Assembly: GCA_023079485.1 (NCBI GenBank) | Contig: CM041097.1 | Location: 17,039,658 to 17,103,657 of the forward strand | DNA from: Archilochus colubris | Lineage: Eukaryota > Chordata > Aves > Apodiformes > Trochilidae | Length of the DNA stretch: 64,000 nt | Direction: 5' to 3' | The notes under the pieces: generated by a model | Told to the model about the DNA's origin: nothing | The model's database searches: none | The model's input: the letters and a program-made list of their open reading frames with translations, nothing else | Made by a program: the position numbers and the translations under genes | Shown: positions 36,470 to 49,713 of the stretch, piece by piece | How positions within the stretch are numbered: position 1 is the stretch's first letter | Layout of the letters: every line of letters begins with the position of its first letter

Positions 36470-37989
36470 AAAAAGTTGTTTAACTTAACACGATAAAGTG
36501 CCTGATCAGAGTGTGGGTTTTTCTCCTGGTGGCTGTCACAGTGTTTGGTGTCACTTCTCTGCAGTGATCAAGCCAAGGGTGGGGACCAAACCACACCATT
36601 GAGTCTCCTGGGAATATGATGGGATCCGTAGGGTGCTCAGTGCAGTTCCAGCATGGCAATGACTCTGGGAAAAAGTGCCCTTTTTCCCTGGGAGGGGCTA
36701 TAGTAAACTTCCCTGGTAAAAGCTCAGCATTGGCAGCATATTTTGCATCCAGAAGCAGCAAGCTCTGCCAGGATTTTTTGCCAGACAGCTCTGAGAGTGT
36801 GCACATGGCCAAGGTGTTGCAGAGCTGCTGAGCTCATTGCAGCCTGCAGGGGTTAGTGGTGCCATGAACTTTTCAGGATGAAAAAAACCCTGAATTTGGA
36901 TAAAACTTAATGAAAACATCCCATGTTGTGTTGCTAGAGTTCACAACACAGCTTTCTGGAAGGGTCCGAAGCCTTCGTTGCTACAGGGCCAACATTAACT
37001 ATTAAGGATTAGAAATGGATTTTCTTCTTAGGAGAATGATTCATGACTTGATTCAGGAGGGAGAGGATGCTCCAGTGGTGAGGGTGCAGCTAGAAAATCA
37101 AAATCCAGCCTGCAGTGCCATTTCTTTGTGGTCATGAGGAGGCTGAGCAGGTTTAGATCTCTGCAGGCAGTCAGGACTTTATCCCTCAGCAGTCTCTGGG
37201 CACTTCAATTGAGTGAACATTTCTCAGGACAAGGCTTTAGTCCATCTTTCCATCTGCAAAATAAAAAGCCTCATAGTTACCTGGATTCTGCTGTACTGGA
37301 GAGAATGAGCTTGTTAAAGACAGTACACAAGTAAATAAATCAGGCATTGAGCAGGAACAGAGGAAGGAGAAAATCCTCTGACTGATAGAATACACTGTTC
37401 TGAAGTTTTCAGATAGTTGATGGAATCATGATCATTTTTTGTGTGTCAGAATTGCTAAATATCCAAATCACAGGTTTTTTGCCAAGCCCAATGTGTAGCA
37501 GCAGTTGAGAGGATGTTTTGCAAACTTTTAAAATCACCTACAGTGCTCAAGATGATGAAGGTAGATTAGATAAGACTAGCAAAGTTATTTGAACATAAAC
37601 ATTTATTTTAAAAATATTCTCTGCTTTGCTGAGCCCACAAACGTTGTATAAATTATACACAGTTCAAGCACAGGAATGAACAGACTTCTACTCCTCATCA
37701 GTATATGTTTTTATTCTGCACCTGCTAGGGCTTTAATAACTCTCCTGAAAACAGTAGTATCTTTGCAGAGAGATCTAAAGGAACTTGTTCTTGAGAATAT
37801 GCCCCCAAAGCTTAAACTTCAGTTTTTAATGGAGAGATTTACAAATATATTTAGGCAATTAGAAATGAGAACACATGAGTAGTCATACTTATAAAAGCTG
37901 AACATGCTAGCTGCCTACCTGTTGGTCTGGTCTCTGTTAATGTCCTTTGGTACATTCATGTATTTTTAGGGTCATAAGCACTTTGCCAA

Positions 37990-38092
37990 TCATATTCCTG
38001 TTCTGCAAACAGTGCTGTGTGTGCTGAGCTCTATGCATGCAAATAGTACCCAGTGGGACTGCTCAAACAAGCGAAGTATTTACCTATCTATA
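37990..38092. repeat. Ancient foldback-like amniote repeat fragment
   Basis: The order gttctgcaaacagtgc, then ctatgcatgcaaatagtacc, cagtgggactgctcaaac and gtatttacctatctatagg matches a near-palindromic repeat I recall from sauropsid genomes. In it a 'cctgcaaacactta...ttatgcac...agtagtccca' arm is followed by its complement 'tgggactactca...'. It is heavily diverged. The same motif start recurs at 14693-14745. Confidence 0.45.
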
Positions 38093-39114
38093 GGACCTGA
38101 GCTGGAATGGTCAACTTTCTGGACTAGGTCTAAACTACCACCTTTGTGTCTGTGATTTTAAACATGGCCAAACTTCAGAGGTGACTGGTGCCAAAAGTTC
38201 ACAGAAAAATCCTGCTTAAGATTTGGTCTGACCTTGCTTGACAAGTTGGTTTGAATCTATCTTTCAGAGAGATAGATTCCTTCTTTTTTTTTCTTTTTCT
38301 TTGCAACCTTACCCTCCTGAGGGTCTCTCTCAACACTGGTGGCTCCAAAGTCTTCTGCTACAGTGGAAGGCCCAAAATAATGCAATGAATTTCCTAAGCA
38401 GCTGGGGAATGAAAAGAAAACAAGCTGGGTAGGAAGAGTTGTTGTGGAATTTGTTCAGAGTGCTGTCCTGTATTTGTGTCATCTGGTTTGGTTAAAAAAG
38501 AAACAAGAAGCCCCCCCCCAGGCCATCCCCCTCTATTATCCTGACTGGCTAATAAGTTAGTGGGTGCATCAAGAATCTGAGTCCCAGAAAAGGAGGAAGG
38601 AATAAGGTTTGTGTTCTAAAATACAGGTCACATTCCACAAAACATTGCCTGTTTAAAGCTTGTTGTTAATGAACCTGTGTTGTTTGTTTTGGGAAATACA
38701 GAATGAGTTATGTATGAACACATACATCATCATTTGTAAGGTATTTATTATGTTTTAAAAAGGAAAGAAGTTATTAGCTTTCAAGCACCTTTTAATCTTG
38801 ATACTAAGGATGAGAGAGACATTTGTCTCTATAAATTAATAATCTGAGGGTTAATAGTCTATTTGATCAAAAGGAACATTAATATAACCCTCTAACATCT
38901 CCAAATACAATCTGTGTGTGCAGTGAGGGTGATGGGGGGTAGAGCAGTGCTGCTGACCAGGTCCCCATGGACTTGGTTTCAGGATCAGGGTTCAAAATCC
39001 CAGTCACTCAGCTCTAGTTACTGGATGACTTGAGAACTGCTGGAGATGAGGGAGCACTATTGAATGTGTCAAAAAAAAAAAAAAACAAAACAAAAAAAAA
39101 AAAACACCAATGCT
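38093..39114. other. Unique noncoding sequence
   Basis: No gene recognised. It holds a T-rich run near 38284-38300, a C9 run near 38512-38519 and an interrupted poly-A at 39071-39104 next to an L2-like scrap. Confidence 0.6.
39071..39104. repeat. Interrupted poly-A tract
   Basis: Thirty-four bases of A broken only by C at 39086 and 39091. It directly precedes the L2-like tail fragment but shows no SINE or LINE body on its own strand. Confidence 0.9.
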
Positions 39115-39240
39115 TTTTTGTTTCTGCTGGTGCATTTTTAGTATGCTTTTCATATGCTAAGTGATAAAGAGCTAAAAAGTGCTCCCAGAGAACTTGCAGT
39201 CTACAAAGACAAAACATATGGACAGAGAGATGTGACTGAT
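39115..39240 (-). repeat. Possible L2-like LINE 3' UTR fragment, antisense
   Basis: The phrase agtgctcccagagaacttgc, followed by agtctacaaagacaaaacat and atggacagagag, resembles the plus-strand reading '...ccagagagcttacaatctaa...agacaa...atggacaga' of the same family as 34037-34975. It is diverged. I keep it tentative. Confidence 0.4.
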
Positions 39241-42200
39241 ACGGTGGTTAAGGAAAAGAAAAACAAGTGAGCTGATGGATTTTGTTGTAGTTGTGTTATG
39301 GCCAACACAGAGATATGTGGAACATGGCAAATTGCAGTGGAAATGAACACGTGTGGGACCAGCTATAAATCAGGTGTCTCTTGGAATTTCAGTCGTAGCT
39401 GTCAAATTTCTGCAATGGGCACTTGAGGAGATGTCCATGTCCCCCCCAGGGAGACCTTCCAGATGTCAAAGCAAAGCACAGAGGTGGTGGAGGCTGAGGG
39501 CACCAAGAGGGATGGGATCCATCCCATCAGGCAGGCTGGGTTTCCTTTGGTCCCTTGAGAAATGCACTTCAGACCATGTGGAAATTCGGTATGAATGAAA
39601 TACTCTCATTTTTTGCATTGGTCTCCAAATTAGCCTTGTATGAAAGCAGATGCACAACTCAGCCTTGGTATATTTAATACCTTTTTTTTTTTTCTTCCTC
39701 TCCTCGTGCCTTATTTCTCATGCCAGACTCATTCTCCTTTTGTTTCTATGGGTTTTGCAGCAGTCAAACTGTCTGCTGGTTAGCAAGGAGAGCTGCAGCT
39801 TGATTCAAACCTTAGTTACAGACTGTTTCTTTTTGTTGTTAGACACTACCAGCCTCATACCCTACCTGGCCAAAGCTGCCAAGTTTTGGATTTCCTAGAT
39901 GAGGCTTTTATTCTGTCTTCTTGTCTGCACATGTACCCACAACCTCCAATTATACAATAGGTGAACTCACTGTTGTGCTATTGTCCATTTTTCCTCTTTT
40001 GCAAGCTAACTGTGCTGACTTTTTTTTTTTTTTTTTTTGTCTTTGGAGTCTGTTGTTACCTCAGTGCCAGGGCTGAGATTGCCTCAAATCTTCACTTCTC
40101 CCACACCTTACTTTTAGCACATTTTTTTCCCCCCACTACTTTTTAGGTTTCAAACCCCTAAACTACTAAAAATGCCTGGCTAATGGAAGCTCTCTGAACA
40201 CCCAAGTGCTGTGCCATTTTGGGGCACATTATCAGGATGGCAAAAGGGCCTTGCCAGTGGTAAAAGAGCCCAACATATTTTAAGAGGTGATTCCTTTGGT
40301 GATGCTTTCAGGCTCAGCTTTCTGAGAAGCTTCAGAGGAAGCTCCTGGAGGGAGCACCATGTTGTCATCTAAGCTACAGTTTATATCTGACAGCAAAGAG
40401 GAGGACAGGGGTTCCCTTTCCAGCCACACATCTTTGCATGGGCATGAGGCTTCCCAGAGATGGGATCTCAGCTGGTCCACATCCTGCTCTCCTCCTCTGC
40501 TGCAGATAAGAAGCAATGAAGTGCTTGTTGCAGACTGTCCCTGTGTGGAGAGAGGTTTCTTGGAAAAGTGACCAAATATTTCTGATTGAAGGAGCAGAAA
40601 GGTGCAATCTGTCCCTCTGACCAGCTTCTAGATCATCCTTCTCAGCAGACCACATATGAGGAGGAAGAGGAAAAACAGCTGCAAACAAACAAAAATGCAC
40701 TGAGGTGGCTGAACCCAAATTAGATTAATTAGCCTCAGGCTGGCTTGTATGTTTATATTTAATTTAGGTTTAGCTACTTCAAAGTTCACATAGCTCCAGT
40801 TAATAACTTTACTATAACTTATTATTTTCAGATGTTGGCAGGTAGACAAGTTGTGAGTCACCTGGAATATGAGGCTAAATAAGTAATACTCACTGCCAGG
40901 GTTTTGACCATGACTGATTACACTTCTCTGTCTTCTGTGTTAGAAAAATACAGCTTCAGAAGGAAAAAAAGTCTACTTTTCTCACTTCTGGTGCCATATT
41001 CTGTTGAAATGTCCATGGGGTGGGTTAGATTTCATACATGGCTGTCTAGCTTTCAAAAACTTTCAATCTTTAATCTGCTGCTTAATGGTTACTACATCCT
41101 GTGGCATACCAGGTATTTATTATTTCATCTGACCTCTTTTGTGAACCTAAGAAGGTCCACAAAACCTGTTTGTTTATGAGCAGCACGGTCCAGAGGTTAG
41201 GAGCCCTAAATCACAGAGGAGAAAATGAATGGATAGCTCTTTACTTAGGATAATAAAATAGTTGTCACTCCAGCTATAGATTTTTGTAGGTTGTTACATT
41301 AGTTAAATAAAATATTGCCTCATCAATGCAAATTCCTGTTCCGGCTAGTCCTGATGTTGGCTATGGAAGCAGGAATTCATTCAGATTGCTGGCAGTAAAA
41401 AAGGAAGAAAATTGTGTTTGACAAGAGTGGAGAGTTAAGATCATAACTTTTCAGAACCAATAAGTGTTCGTGGAAAAATATATACTTGGGAAGAACAAAA
41501 CCCTAATCACAGGCATTGCTTACTGGAGGTCTACAGCTGTGACAAATGGTGTGATAATCATGAATATGCAAAGTTCTTTTCAGCCTGTAATTAGAAGAAT
41601 CATTGAGCCTATGTATGCATTTCATAGGGAGCCTCAGTTGCTTAAAGCAGCAGATGGATTCTGGTGACAACAATCAATAGGAAGGGAGAAACTCATCAGA
41701 TCCCAGGAGCTCAGTGTGGACTTGTCAGGCTGTTTTTCCTCTAGATTTCCAAACCTTTCTGGGAACTTGCACCACTGGATTGGTGTGTATTCCTCTCTGC
41801 TCTCAGAACAAGTCTGCTCTCCTTGACATCCAGCCAGATGCACCAAGTCTTTACCTTCTCTCCCTTTAGCCCATAGCCACTTGGAGAGAGGGAAGAAAAG
41901 CCCTGCTTTCCCCAAGCCCTTTCTTGTGAAGCACAAATGTTTCACCCCAGAGCAATTATTTGCAGGGTGACAGACTATCAGGTTATTTTGCTTGATTTTT
42001 CTGATGGCGTTTTGTTTGAAGTGCTACATCCATTTGGAGATGAAATAGTGTCAGAATCTATCATCTAATCCCTCTTTCTTACTGATGTGTTTTGCAGATA
42101 AAGCCCTGGCTGGACCAAAGTCAGCAACAGTGGCTAAAGACACAACATTAGGTGTGAAGGTCAAAGCTGAGTACAGGTAGTAGGGTTAAGAGATGAGACT

Positions 42201-44329
42201 TTGCCTTCAGGCACTGCCTCTTCCACATGTCAGGGGATCATTGATAGATGGAGGAGATGGTGATAGATGTGGCTGTTAAAGATTTCCCTTTCACTGCAGA
42301 AAATTATAGAGAAAAGTCTGAATTCAAGGGTTATGCAACAGAACTTAAAGTCTTCTTAGCCCCAATGAAATCATCTTCAAAAATTGAAAGATGAAAAAGA
42401 AAAAAAAAAAAAAAGCAATCTTGATAAATTCAGCATCAAGTGAGATGCAGGAGAGAGAGGAGAAAGATGATTATTATTGTGTTATGTGTCTCTGGGGACA
42501 GAGACAGCTGTTTGTGTTTTCTAAATATCACCTTGGGACTAACATCTCCCCAAACCAAAGGAAACATATTTTACAATACACAATACCTGTTTACCAGAAA
42601 CATGAAAGTATTGGTGTTTGAAGGTTTATTTTGGCAGTGAATTATGTTGCATACGTTGGTCTTTATGAAAAGCATTGGGATGTATGTGGCATTGGGAATG
42701 GTAATCTTGGTATTTTGCACCTTGTTCTCATTGTTCCCACGTGCACTTTCACAAGATCCCTAGAGGTTATTCCATGTGCTCTTTGGAAAGCACTGGGGTC
42801 ATGTCTATAGGGTCAGTTACAGGCACTATTAAGCTGACAATCATATTGATGTGTTGAAGAACATTGAGATACTTAAACTATTGATACCAAACTACTGCAC
42901 AAAGAGAAATCATGGTGTTTCTAGACGTTACATTGGATATGTTCAGGATTGCTTGACTCTTTGTTCTTAGTGTAAATGAGACAAAATACTTGTTTTTTAT
43001 ATATATATACTTATTTTCTAATGAAATACCTGTGGGTTTTGGCAGACCCAGACTGGGTCAGAGGCAGTATGATCTTTGTAGCAGGTGGGATGTGGAGCCA
43101 CAACTTTACCCATGAGAAACCATCAGCTTTTTTTTCCTTCTCAAAAGCTTGGATATGACCTTCAGGACACACCAACCAGGGAAGGAAGAGGCACCTTACA
43201 TCACCTGTATGTGGGCAGTAGCACAGGCAAAGGGACCAAACTCCAGAACTGCTATTAGTATTCCTTCCTGGGCTGGGAGAAAAATGGGCTCCAGACATCT
43301 GCAAAAACCAAGTCAGGAAAGAAAAAGGAGTGATCAGAAGGGACTTTGCAATGTTTAAGGGAAAAGTAGGTGACAAACTCCTTTAGAGCCAGTAACAAAG
43401 CAGGGTAGGCTCGTGGCATTACAGCTGTGTGCTGCTTCTTGCTCAGGACTCGTGGCATTTTAGCACCTTTAAACTGTTTACTTTTTGCATGCCAAAGTCA
43501 GATGGAGAGATGTACATCTTCATGGCTAGATGGATGGGGGTAAGCATGAAAAAATGGCCCCAAAATACAAATGTGACCTGTGGTGTAGTAGAAGGGGATC
43601 TTGTCATGCTGAGTGCTGTGCAATCTGTTGAAAGCAAGGCTTCATATTGATTAACTACCTTCTCTCTCCTGCCATAACATAACTGAAATCCAATATGTTA
43701 CATAAATAAAAATCTTTCTGGTTATTAAGGGGTCATTTATTTGGGGAAAATGTCCACATGAGTATATACTCCTTATTCATCCTGAATGGAAATGATAAAT
43801 AATTGGGGTTTATGCAGCAAACCCACAGAGGGAAGAAGACCACAGGGGGTGGAAGCTCCTTCCACCAGCAGGGTCAGGGTGCAGTGGGAAACTCACCAGT
43901 TTCCAGCATGTTCTGCCTCTGGGATTTCTGCTCCCTGCTGGAATCCCAAAGCCAGAGTGGGAGCTGGGCACCTCCAGTGATGGGTGTTGGGTGGGTTGAG
44001 ACAAAACTCTTGAGACTGACACCCATGGCTGGTTTTGTAGGTATGAACTAGATCAGTGGAAAAAAAACATTTTTGCCCAAAGGCTTCAAAAAACAGACCA
44101 AAAAAAAAAAAGGCAGAATAGAGCCTCAACTACAGACTTGCTGCCTGGCACGTTTGTACATTTCTGCTTCCAATAAGCTGAGTTCTCTAATCACAAGACT
44201 TCTAATCTTCTCCCACCAAGTCACAGATTTTGAATTCAAATTTCCTTCTTTTTGTCTGTATTTAAAAAATAATAATAATCATTTTCCATCTATTGCAAAT
44301 AACAATACAGATCTCCAGACTGAATGCTG
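39241..44329. other. Unique noncoding sequence with homopolymer runs
   Basis: No gene recognised. It contains T runs near 39679-39692 and T18 at 40021-40038, and an A-rich run at 42391-42414. A small AT run lies near 42998-43008 and A runs near 44098-44112. Overlapping frames on both strands at 40280-40718, 43011-43376 and 43786-44129 have no domains. Confidence 0.55.
40021..40038. repeat. Poly-T run (T18)
   Basis: Uninterrupted T18. A simple homopolymer without an adjacent recognisable retroelement. Confidence 0.9.
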
Positions 44330-44815
44330 AAGTTGTAATTCAATCTCAGGCTTTGGCTGCCATTCATTGATACCTCGAGCTGTGCTCTTATTATTTATGA
44401 CATCAGCAGAAACTCTCGATTGAATTGCAGCCTTATATTTAATTAGGGACTATGTATTATTTTGTAGGCAATATCCAGAATTAAAAATAGCCCCTTTCCA
44501 GAGTATAATGGGGAAAAGGCAGCAAAGTTTGAATATATATTCTAATTGATATTTCTTGTACTTATTCTAAAAGTAATCAAAACGTATGTTAAATATTAAT
44601 TATAATATTTTTACTGCATTGTGCACCCTGATTTATTGCTGCCTCTTTTGGTTCACTTTTTAATTACTGTACATTATAAGAAAACTAAGGGGTTTCTTAA
44701 ATAGAAGAGTTATTTAGCATTGAAATTAATGTATAATTTAATATCAATCCTCATAGTGAATGTTATATTAAACGTAATGAACAAAAGGTGTATTTAACAC
44801 AGTTTGCAAGTTTTT
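44330..44815. promoter_or_regulatory. Candidate conserved noncoding element (AT-rich)
   Basis: Complex, non-repetitive AT-rich sequence with retained CpGs (tacctcgagctg, actctcgattgaattgc) and many homeodomain/POU-like cores: ttatatttaattaggg, ttctaattgatatttc, atattaattataat and gaaattaatgtataattt. Stops are dense in every frame. This is one of the more enhancer-like textures in the window. Conservation was not tested. Confidence 0.35.
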
Positions 44816-46481
44816 TTTTTTCTACTTTTTTATTTTCTCTCCTCTCACAACATGCCTCTCAACTCTCTCCACATTTAAAAGTCAGGGACAAAGCTCATAA
44901 AGGAACAAAAGACTAAAATCAGGGATGGTCTTTTTTTTAAAAGAGGTACAGTTTCAAAGCCTGGAGGGAAAAAAAAAGATAGAAATCAAAGTGCTCTTGA
45001 ATACAGAGAACATTTTAAAGGAAATATTGAACTGTTTGCTTAAAAATCTTACATTATTGCCTTCTTTTTAAACTCAATTCCTTTTTGAAGGAGAACACCA
45101 GATAGGGACAAAGAGAATATTTTCATGCAAAAATCAGGCACAGGTACAGAGGCACAGCCAGACATCATTTCAAGTGGGCACAGGAATTTAATTCAAGTTA
45201 TTCTCTCCTTTATTCCACATTTAACAAAGTTGAAGGATTTATCCACCTCTCTGACACCAGTACAGACTTCACTAGGTAACATTTGTATCCAGTGGCAAGT
45301 AAATATTGGGCTGGATTTTTATGTCCACCTGAAATGGATTCTGGTTATAAACCTCAGCAGTTGCAGAAAATAAGTTTTGCATCACCATGGAGCTCTGTGC
45401 AAAGATTGTCAAGCTGTTATCTGTAAGAACAAAGATCTTACCCTTGTTTACTCACTCAGGTTACTCACCCAAAGGCAGCTTGGGGCACTTTTTGAAGGGG
45501 TAAATTCACCTGATATTTGGAGGCAGCAGGATCTGTGAGATTAGGGCAACTGGGCAAAAAGCTTTCCAGTGCTGTGGCCATGGGTTCTTAAGCAGTCCCA
45601 AGGCAGAGGAAGGGGATAGAGAGGGTCCTGACCAGTGCTGCATCCTCATGGCATAGTGGGGAAAGAAGGAGGTGATGCCTCCTGCCCCAGGACAGGTCCC
45701 AGCCTGGGGGTCCTGGTGGCTTGACCCACTCAGGCTGTGGGTGTGGAATGTTGGGGGCTGGATAAGCTCTTTGAAGGAATATTTACAGATGTTTTATCAT
45801 TAGCCTGAGAACCTCCTTGTCTAAGCTACATGACCTGCTTTTCTGAAAGGAGGAATGAAAAAAACATGTTTGTTTTTAAATAAATAACAGATCCCTCACT
45901 AAATCATCTAACATACTGTCTATTTATATTTCATAAGGACAAATGTTTTTGACAACTCTCATAATAGGTCTGTACAAGTATGCTATGTTCTTCCCAAGGA
46001 GGCTCCTTTGAGTGACATAAATTGCCATTAATGAAAATTTTAACAATTCAAGCTAAATAATTTTTTTAACTTTTAATGTGCAGAGATGCAACATAACATG
46101 GCAGGCCTTGGGAGGGAAGACATTTGTTTTGGAAAGGAGTTGCAGAGCATATTTATTCATAGATGAAACTAAAAGCAGCATGAACATTATTTTTTAATAG
46201 CTCTGCTTGTTGGGTGGCTGAACAGAAACACTGATGTATTCCTTCAGTAAATAGTGGAATATCCAGTGTTTTAGTGCCTTGAGGAGATCTCCAGTATCCA
46301 AATGGTAAAAGTACAGATTGTGGAGCATTAAACAGTGATGGTGACCAAGAGGTCACCAGAGACAGTGGGACTCTTTGTGAAACCCTGCCACAGCTCAGTG
46401 CTCTGCTCCTTAATGACACAAACAGCTACTGAACAACCAGCATCAAGGAAAAAAACTTATTTTTATTCTTTCAGCAAAAGA

Positions 46482-46513
46482 TAAATGGTATTATTGCAAA
46501 ATGGTATTATTGC
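46482..46513. repeat. 16-bp tandem duplication
   Basis: taaatggtattattgc (46482-46497) is followed at once by aaaatggtattattgc (46498-46513), differing only in the first base. Confidence 0.95.
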
Positions 46514-49500
46514 AACTCTAAAATGCAGGTGATGGAGACATCACCCAAAGGGGAGCTGGGAGGGAAACTTTCTTGTCACTTTTATCACTCCTTTCCTCAT
46601 CAAGATGTGTCTGGGTCCACTAATCCATTTGAAATCCCTGTATCACTGTCATTTCCCTTCTACCCTGCCCAGAGACCACTGATGGGAGGCATTGACAGGT
46701 GCCTGTCACTTCTGATGAATTCTGGCTCTGGTCCACTGGATGTCTGCAAGGCAGGTGAGGATCGTGAGGGTTGTGCAGTGGTTGCTCCAGCTTCTCTCTT
46801 TTATAACAGCTGTGCCTTTTGAAAGCCTCAAAATATCATTTCAATAAATGGCTCTCAGGTCAGATAAAGGTTTCAGCTTTGCTTTGCAGTTCACAGGACC
46901 TGACAGGCATCTATTTTAAGTGTACTCTGGACTTTCAAACATTGTTGTTTAAATATCTAATGACTCTTACATAAGAGCCTGGCATAACAATGCCACCATG
47001 CATTCGTTTGAAAAGAGCAGTAAACTTAGCCCATGGAAAATAAAACGTGGATGCTGCCACTTAACAGTGTCTTGGGCAGGCATCCTTATCACTTTAGTTG
47101 CAGTAGATCTGGGTTTTAATGTTTGTCAGCAGAAAGAAAAAAAGTTTTCATGCAAATTAAGCCTGCATTTCTGAAGCCAAGATGGTAGGGAGTGAAAATG
47201 GGGCCTGTTGCTACAAAGTGGGATCCTTTCTGTGTCCCAGTATAATAACTGCATACACCAAAATCCTGCTGAATTTGTTAAATGAAAGCATGCAGCTCTG
47301 TTGTCTGTATATCCTCCTGAAAGACTTCAGTTCAGCAAAGCATTTTTATTAGTATTTACTGCTCCCTCTGAAGTTAATATAACTAATTGCAGACAAAAAA
47401 CCAACTGAGATTCTTCCTATTGAGCACATCTGTAATTGCTTTGCCAAAATTGAACAGTAATGTCATTATGTTAACACAGACTTATCTAGAAGAGGGTGAT
47501 GTAATCAAACAGGAGAAAGAGTCAGGATGGAAACCTGGTGTCTATCATGAAGCTGGGCTGGTGTGCAAAGCCTTTTCCACAAGAGTTAGGAAGGAAACAT
47601 GATGCAAGAGAAATGCAATCAAGTGGGGGGAAGAAAATGATGGTAAAGGGGGTGTGGGGGAAGAAAAAAGACACGTTGCAGAGTTATTTCTTAATTAAAA
47701 TTAAAACTGACAAAAGAAACCCTGCAGGCAGGCATCCATTAGTGCCACAAGGCATAAGAAGTTGGAAATTTATTTTAATGCAATAGTTTGAGCTCGGTGC
47801 ATTTGCTCCACCAACAGATGTTGAATTATTTGTAGTCTTCAGCAGCAGTAGCAAAAAAAGGGAGGCAAAGGGAGAAAATGGTTATGGCTGAGTCTAGGTA
47901 GGCAGAAACCTTATTAATTGTAATGAACTTGGACTAAGCCCTTACTAAATTTCCCTGAAGGCGAATGGCATGTGGGGAATTTTGTGTGGAAAGGAAGCTG
48001 AAGTTTCCATGCAACCGTCGATTTTGGGTGAAACACATGTCACTCATGTCCTTAAACTGCCTGTACATATCAAGTTATTGTTACTGAATGGAATCAATTA
48101 TTCTGGCTCTAATCCATACTTGGTTCAGACAGAGGATGTGATCTTTCTTGGAAGTGAGCAGAGGGGGCTGAGAAGCAGACTTGCACTCTCTTACCCTTTT
48201 CACTTCTGTATACCAGTTTGTGTGTGTGTTAAAGGAGAATGTTATGTTTTTGCCTGATTTTTAAAAGCATTGGAATGTGGGGAAGAAAGCAGTATGACTA
48301 ATGTCATTTATCATAGTGTGGTTTCTAGCTGATTTTCGTTATAATGCTCAGACTAGTGCAAGCCTCCTCTATCTTGTGAACCACAGAAGCAGCTGCAAGT
48401 GTCTTGATATCCTGTTTCAGAATAAGCAAAGCAAAGTCCAAAGATATTTTGACTGTGTCATGCACTAAATTACTGATTTATTTTTGCAATTTTTTTTTAA
48501 GGTATTCATAATTTCAGCTTAAGTGAGGGCTTTCCTGGGGCTCCTGTGCTCATCTTCTATAGTGACTGCAAACAGATTTTTCTGTTGATTGGCAAATTGG
48601 TCTGCTGGAAGGACTGTAGGTAACGTGTCTGTGAAATAGACTTTATTAGGGTAGAGTGCTTCATAGTTTCAGGTTAATAAGGTCATTTAAAAAAAAAAAA
48701 AACACCTTTATTTCCTGCCTGTATGTGACAACTGAAACTGGAGAGGGAATGTGATCATTGTGTAGGGATGAAGAAGGGAGCAGAGTGGGAGTGGGGCAGC
48801 CAGGGCATCTCCAGGCACACCCACACAGCACATATACCATGAGATGGTACCAACTTGAGCTTTGATGGAGAAAAAACTGTACAGAGCCTATTTTCTTGAG
48901 TGCTGAGTTCAAGCTTCATCCAGAAACCCTCTCTTTTGGTGGCTTTGTCCTTGTGTTCAAGCTTAAGTTCTAAGGACAACAGAAGGCTGAGGACTCATCT
49001 GCCTATTTATGGCTGCTGTGGAGAGCAGCACAGCTTTCCACCACTTTGCCTGTGCTACTGTTGGAGGGAAGATAGTAAGCAGCAGTGTTTATGGGGAAAT
49101 AATTAATTGACACCAGAGGAAGAACTTGCCCAAGTCAACAGCCCAGGAGCTGTTTTTTTCCTTTCAGGAACTTCAGAAATGAAGGCACTGATGCCCTGTA
49201 TAAAATGGCTTCATTGTCCACCTCCTGGCCATGCTGCCTGGGACCATCCAGGTGCAGTGGTTGGAAAGTGCCCACTTATTGCAGGGATGGGAAGAGGAGC
49301 TGCCATGCCAGACTGGCCTCTCACTGCCTCCTTGTTCTGCTCTCCCAGCTGAAATGAGACTCAAGGATGTCTCGCCTGGGAAGTTGTCCAGATCTGCTTT
49401 CAAAAAAGTGGAATGCTTCACACTGCCTACATTAATATCATCTGCACACTCTGGTCTGTCCCTGTGCCCAGCCTCTCACCACCAGTGCTGAGTATGGAAT

Positions 49501-49663
49501 ATGGCTTTTGAACATCTTGGGACCTGGAGAGAGAGGAATGCACGGGCCTTAGAAATTTGGCTCATGAGGATTTGGATTAGTCTCCAACCACCCAGAACTT
49601 TCAGTAACTTCAGCAACTCAACTTTTCTTCTCTGTCAACCCAGATGCAGTATCAGCATTCACC

Positions 49664-49713
49664 TTTTTTTTTTCTTTTTCTTTTTTTTTTTTTTTTTCTT
49701 TTTTTTTTTTTTT
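49664..49713. repeat. 50-bp poly-T tract with three C interruptions
   Basis: T-only apart from C at 49674, 49680 and 49698. The reverse complement is a poly-A, yet no SINE, LINE or processed-pseudogene body is recognisable next to it on that strand. A very old retrocopy cannot be excluded. Confidence 0.95.

Larger units (their letters stand above)
34976..37950. other. Unique noncoding sequence with a MIR-like scrap
   Basis: Two of the longer open frames in the window lie here, 35197-35640 and 35579-36073, overlapping in different phases. Neither translation has a recognisable domain. The first contains a MIR-like fragment (35308-35390), so at least part is repeat-derived. A (TAA)n run is at 36454-36469. 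No gene is called. Confidence 0.5.

Noticed and set aside
49664..49713. Poly-T as the tail of an antisense retrocopy
   Set aside because: No recognisable SINE, LINE or processed gene body next to it and no obvious target-site duplication.
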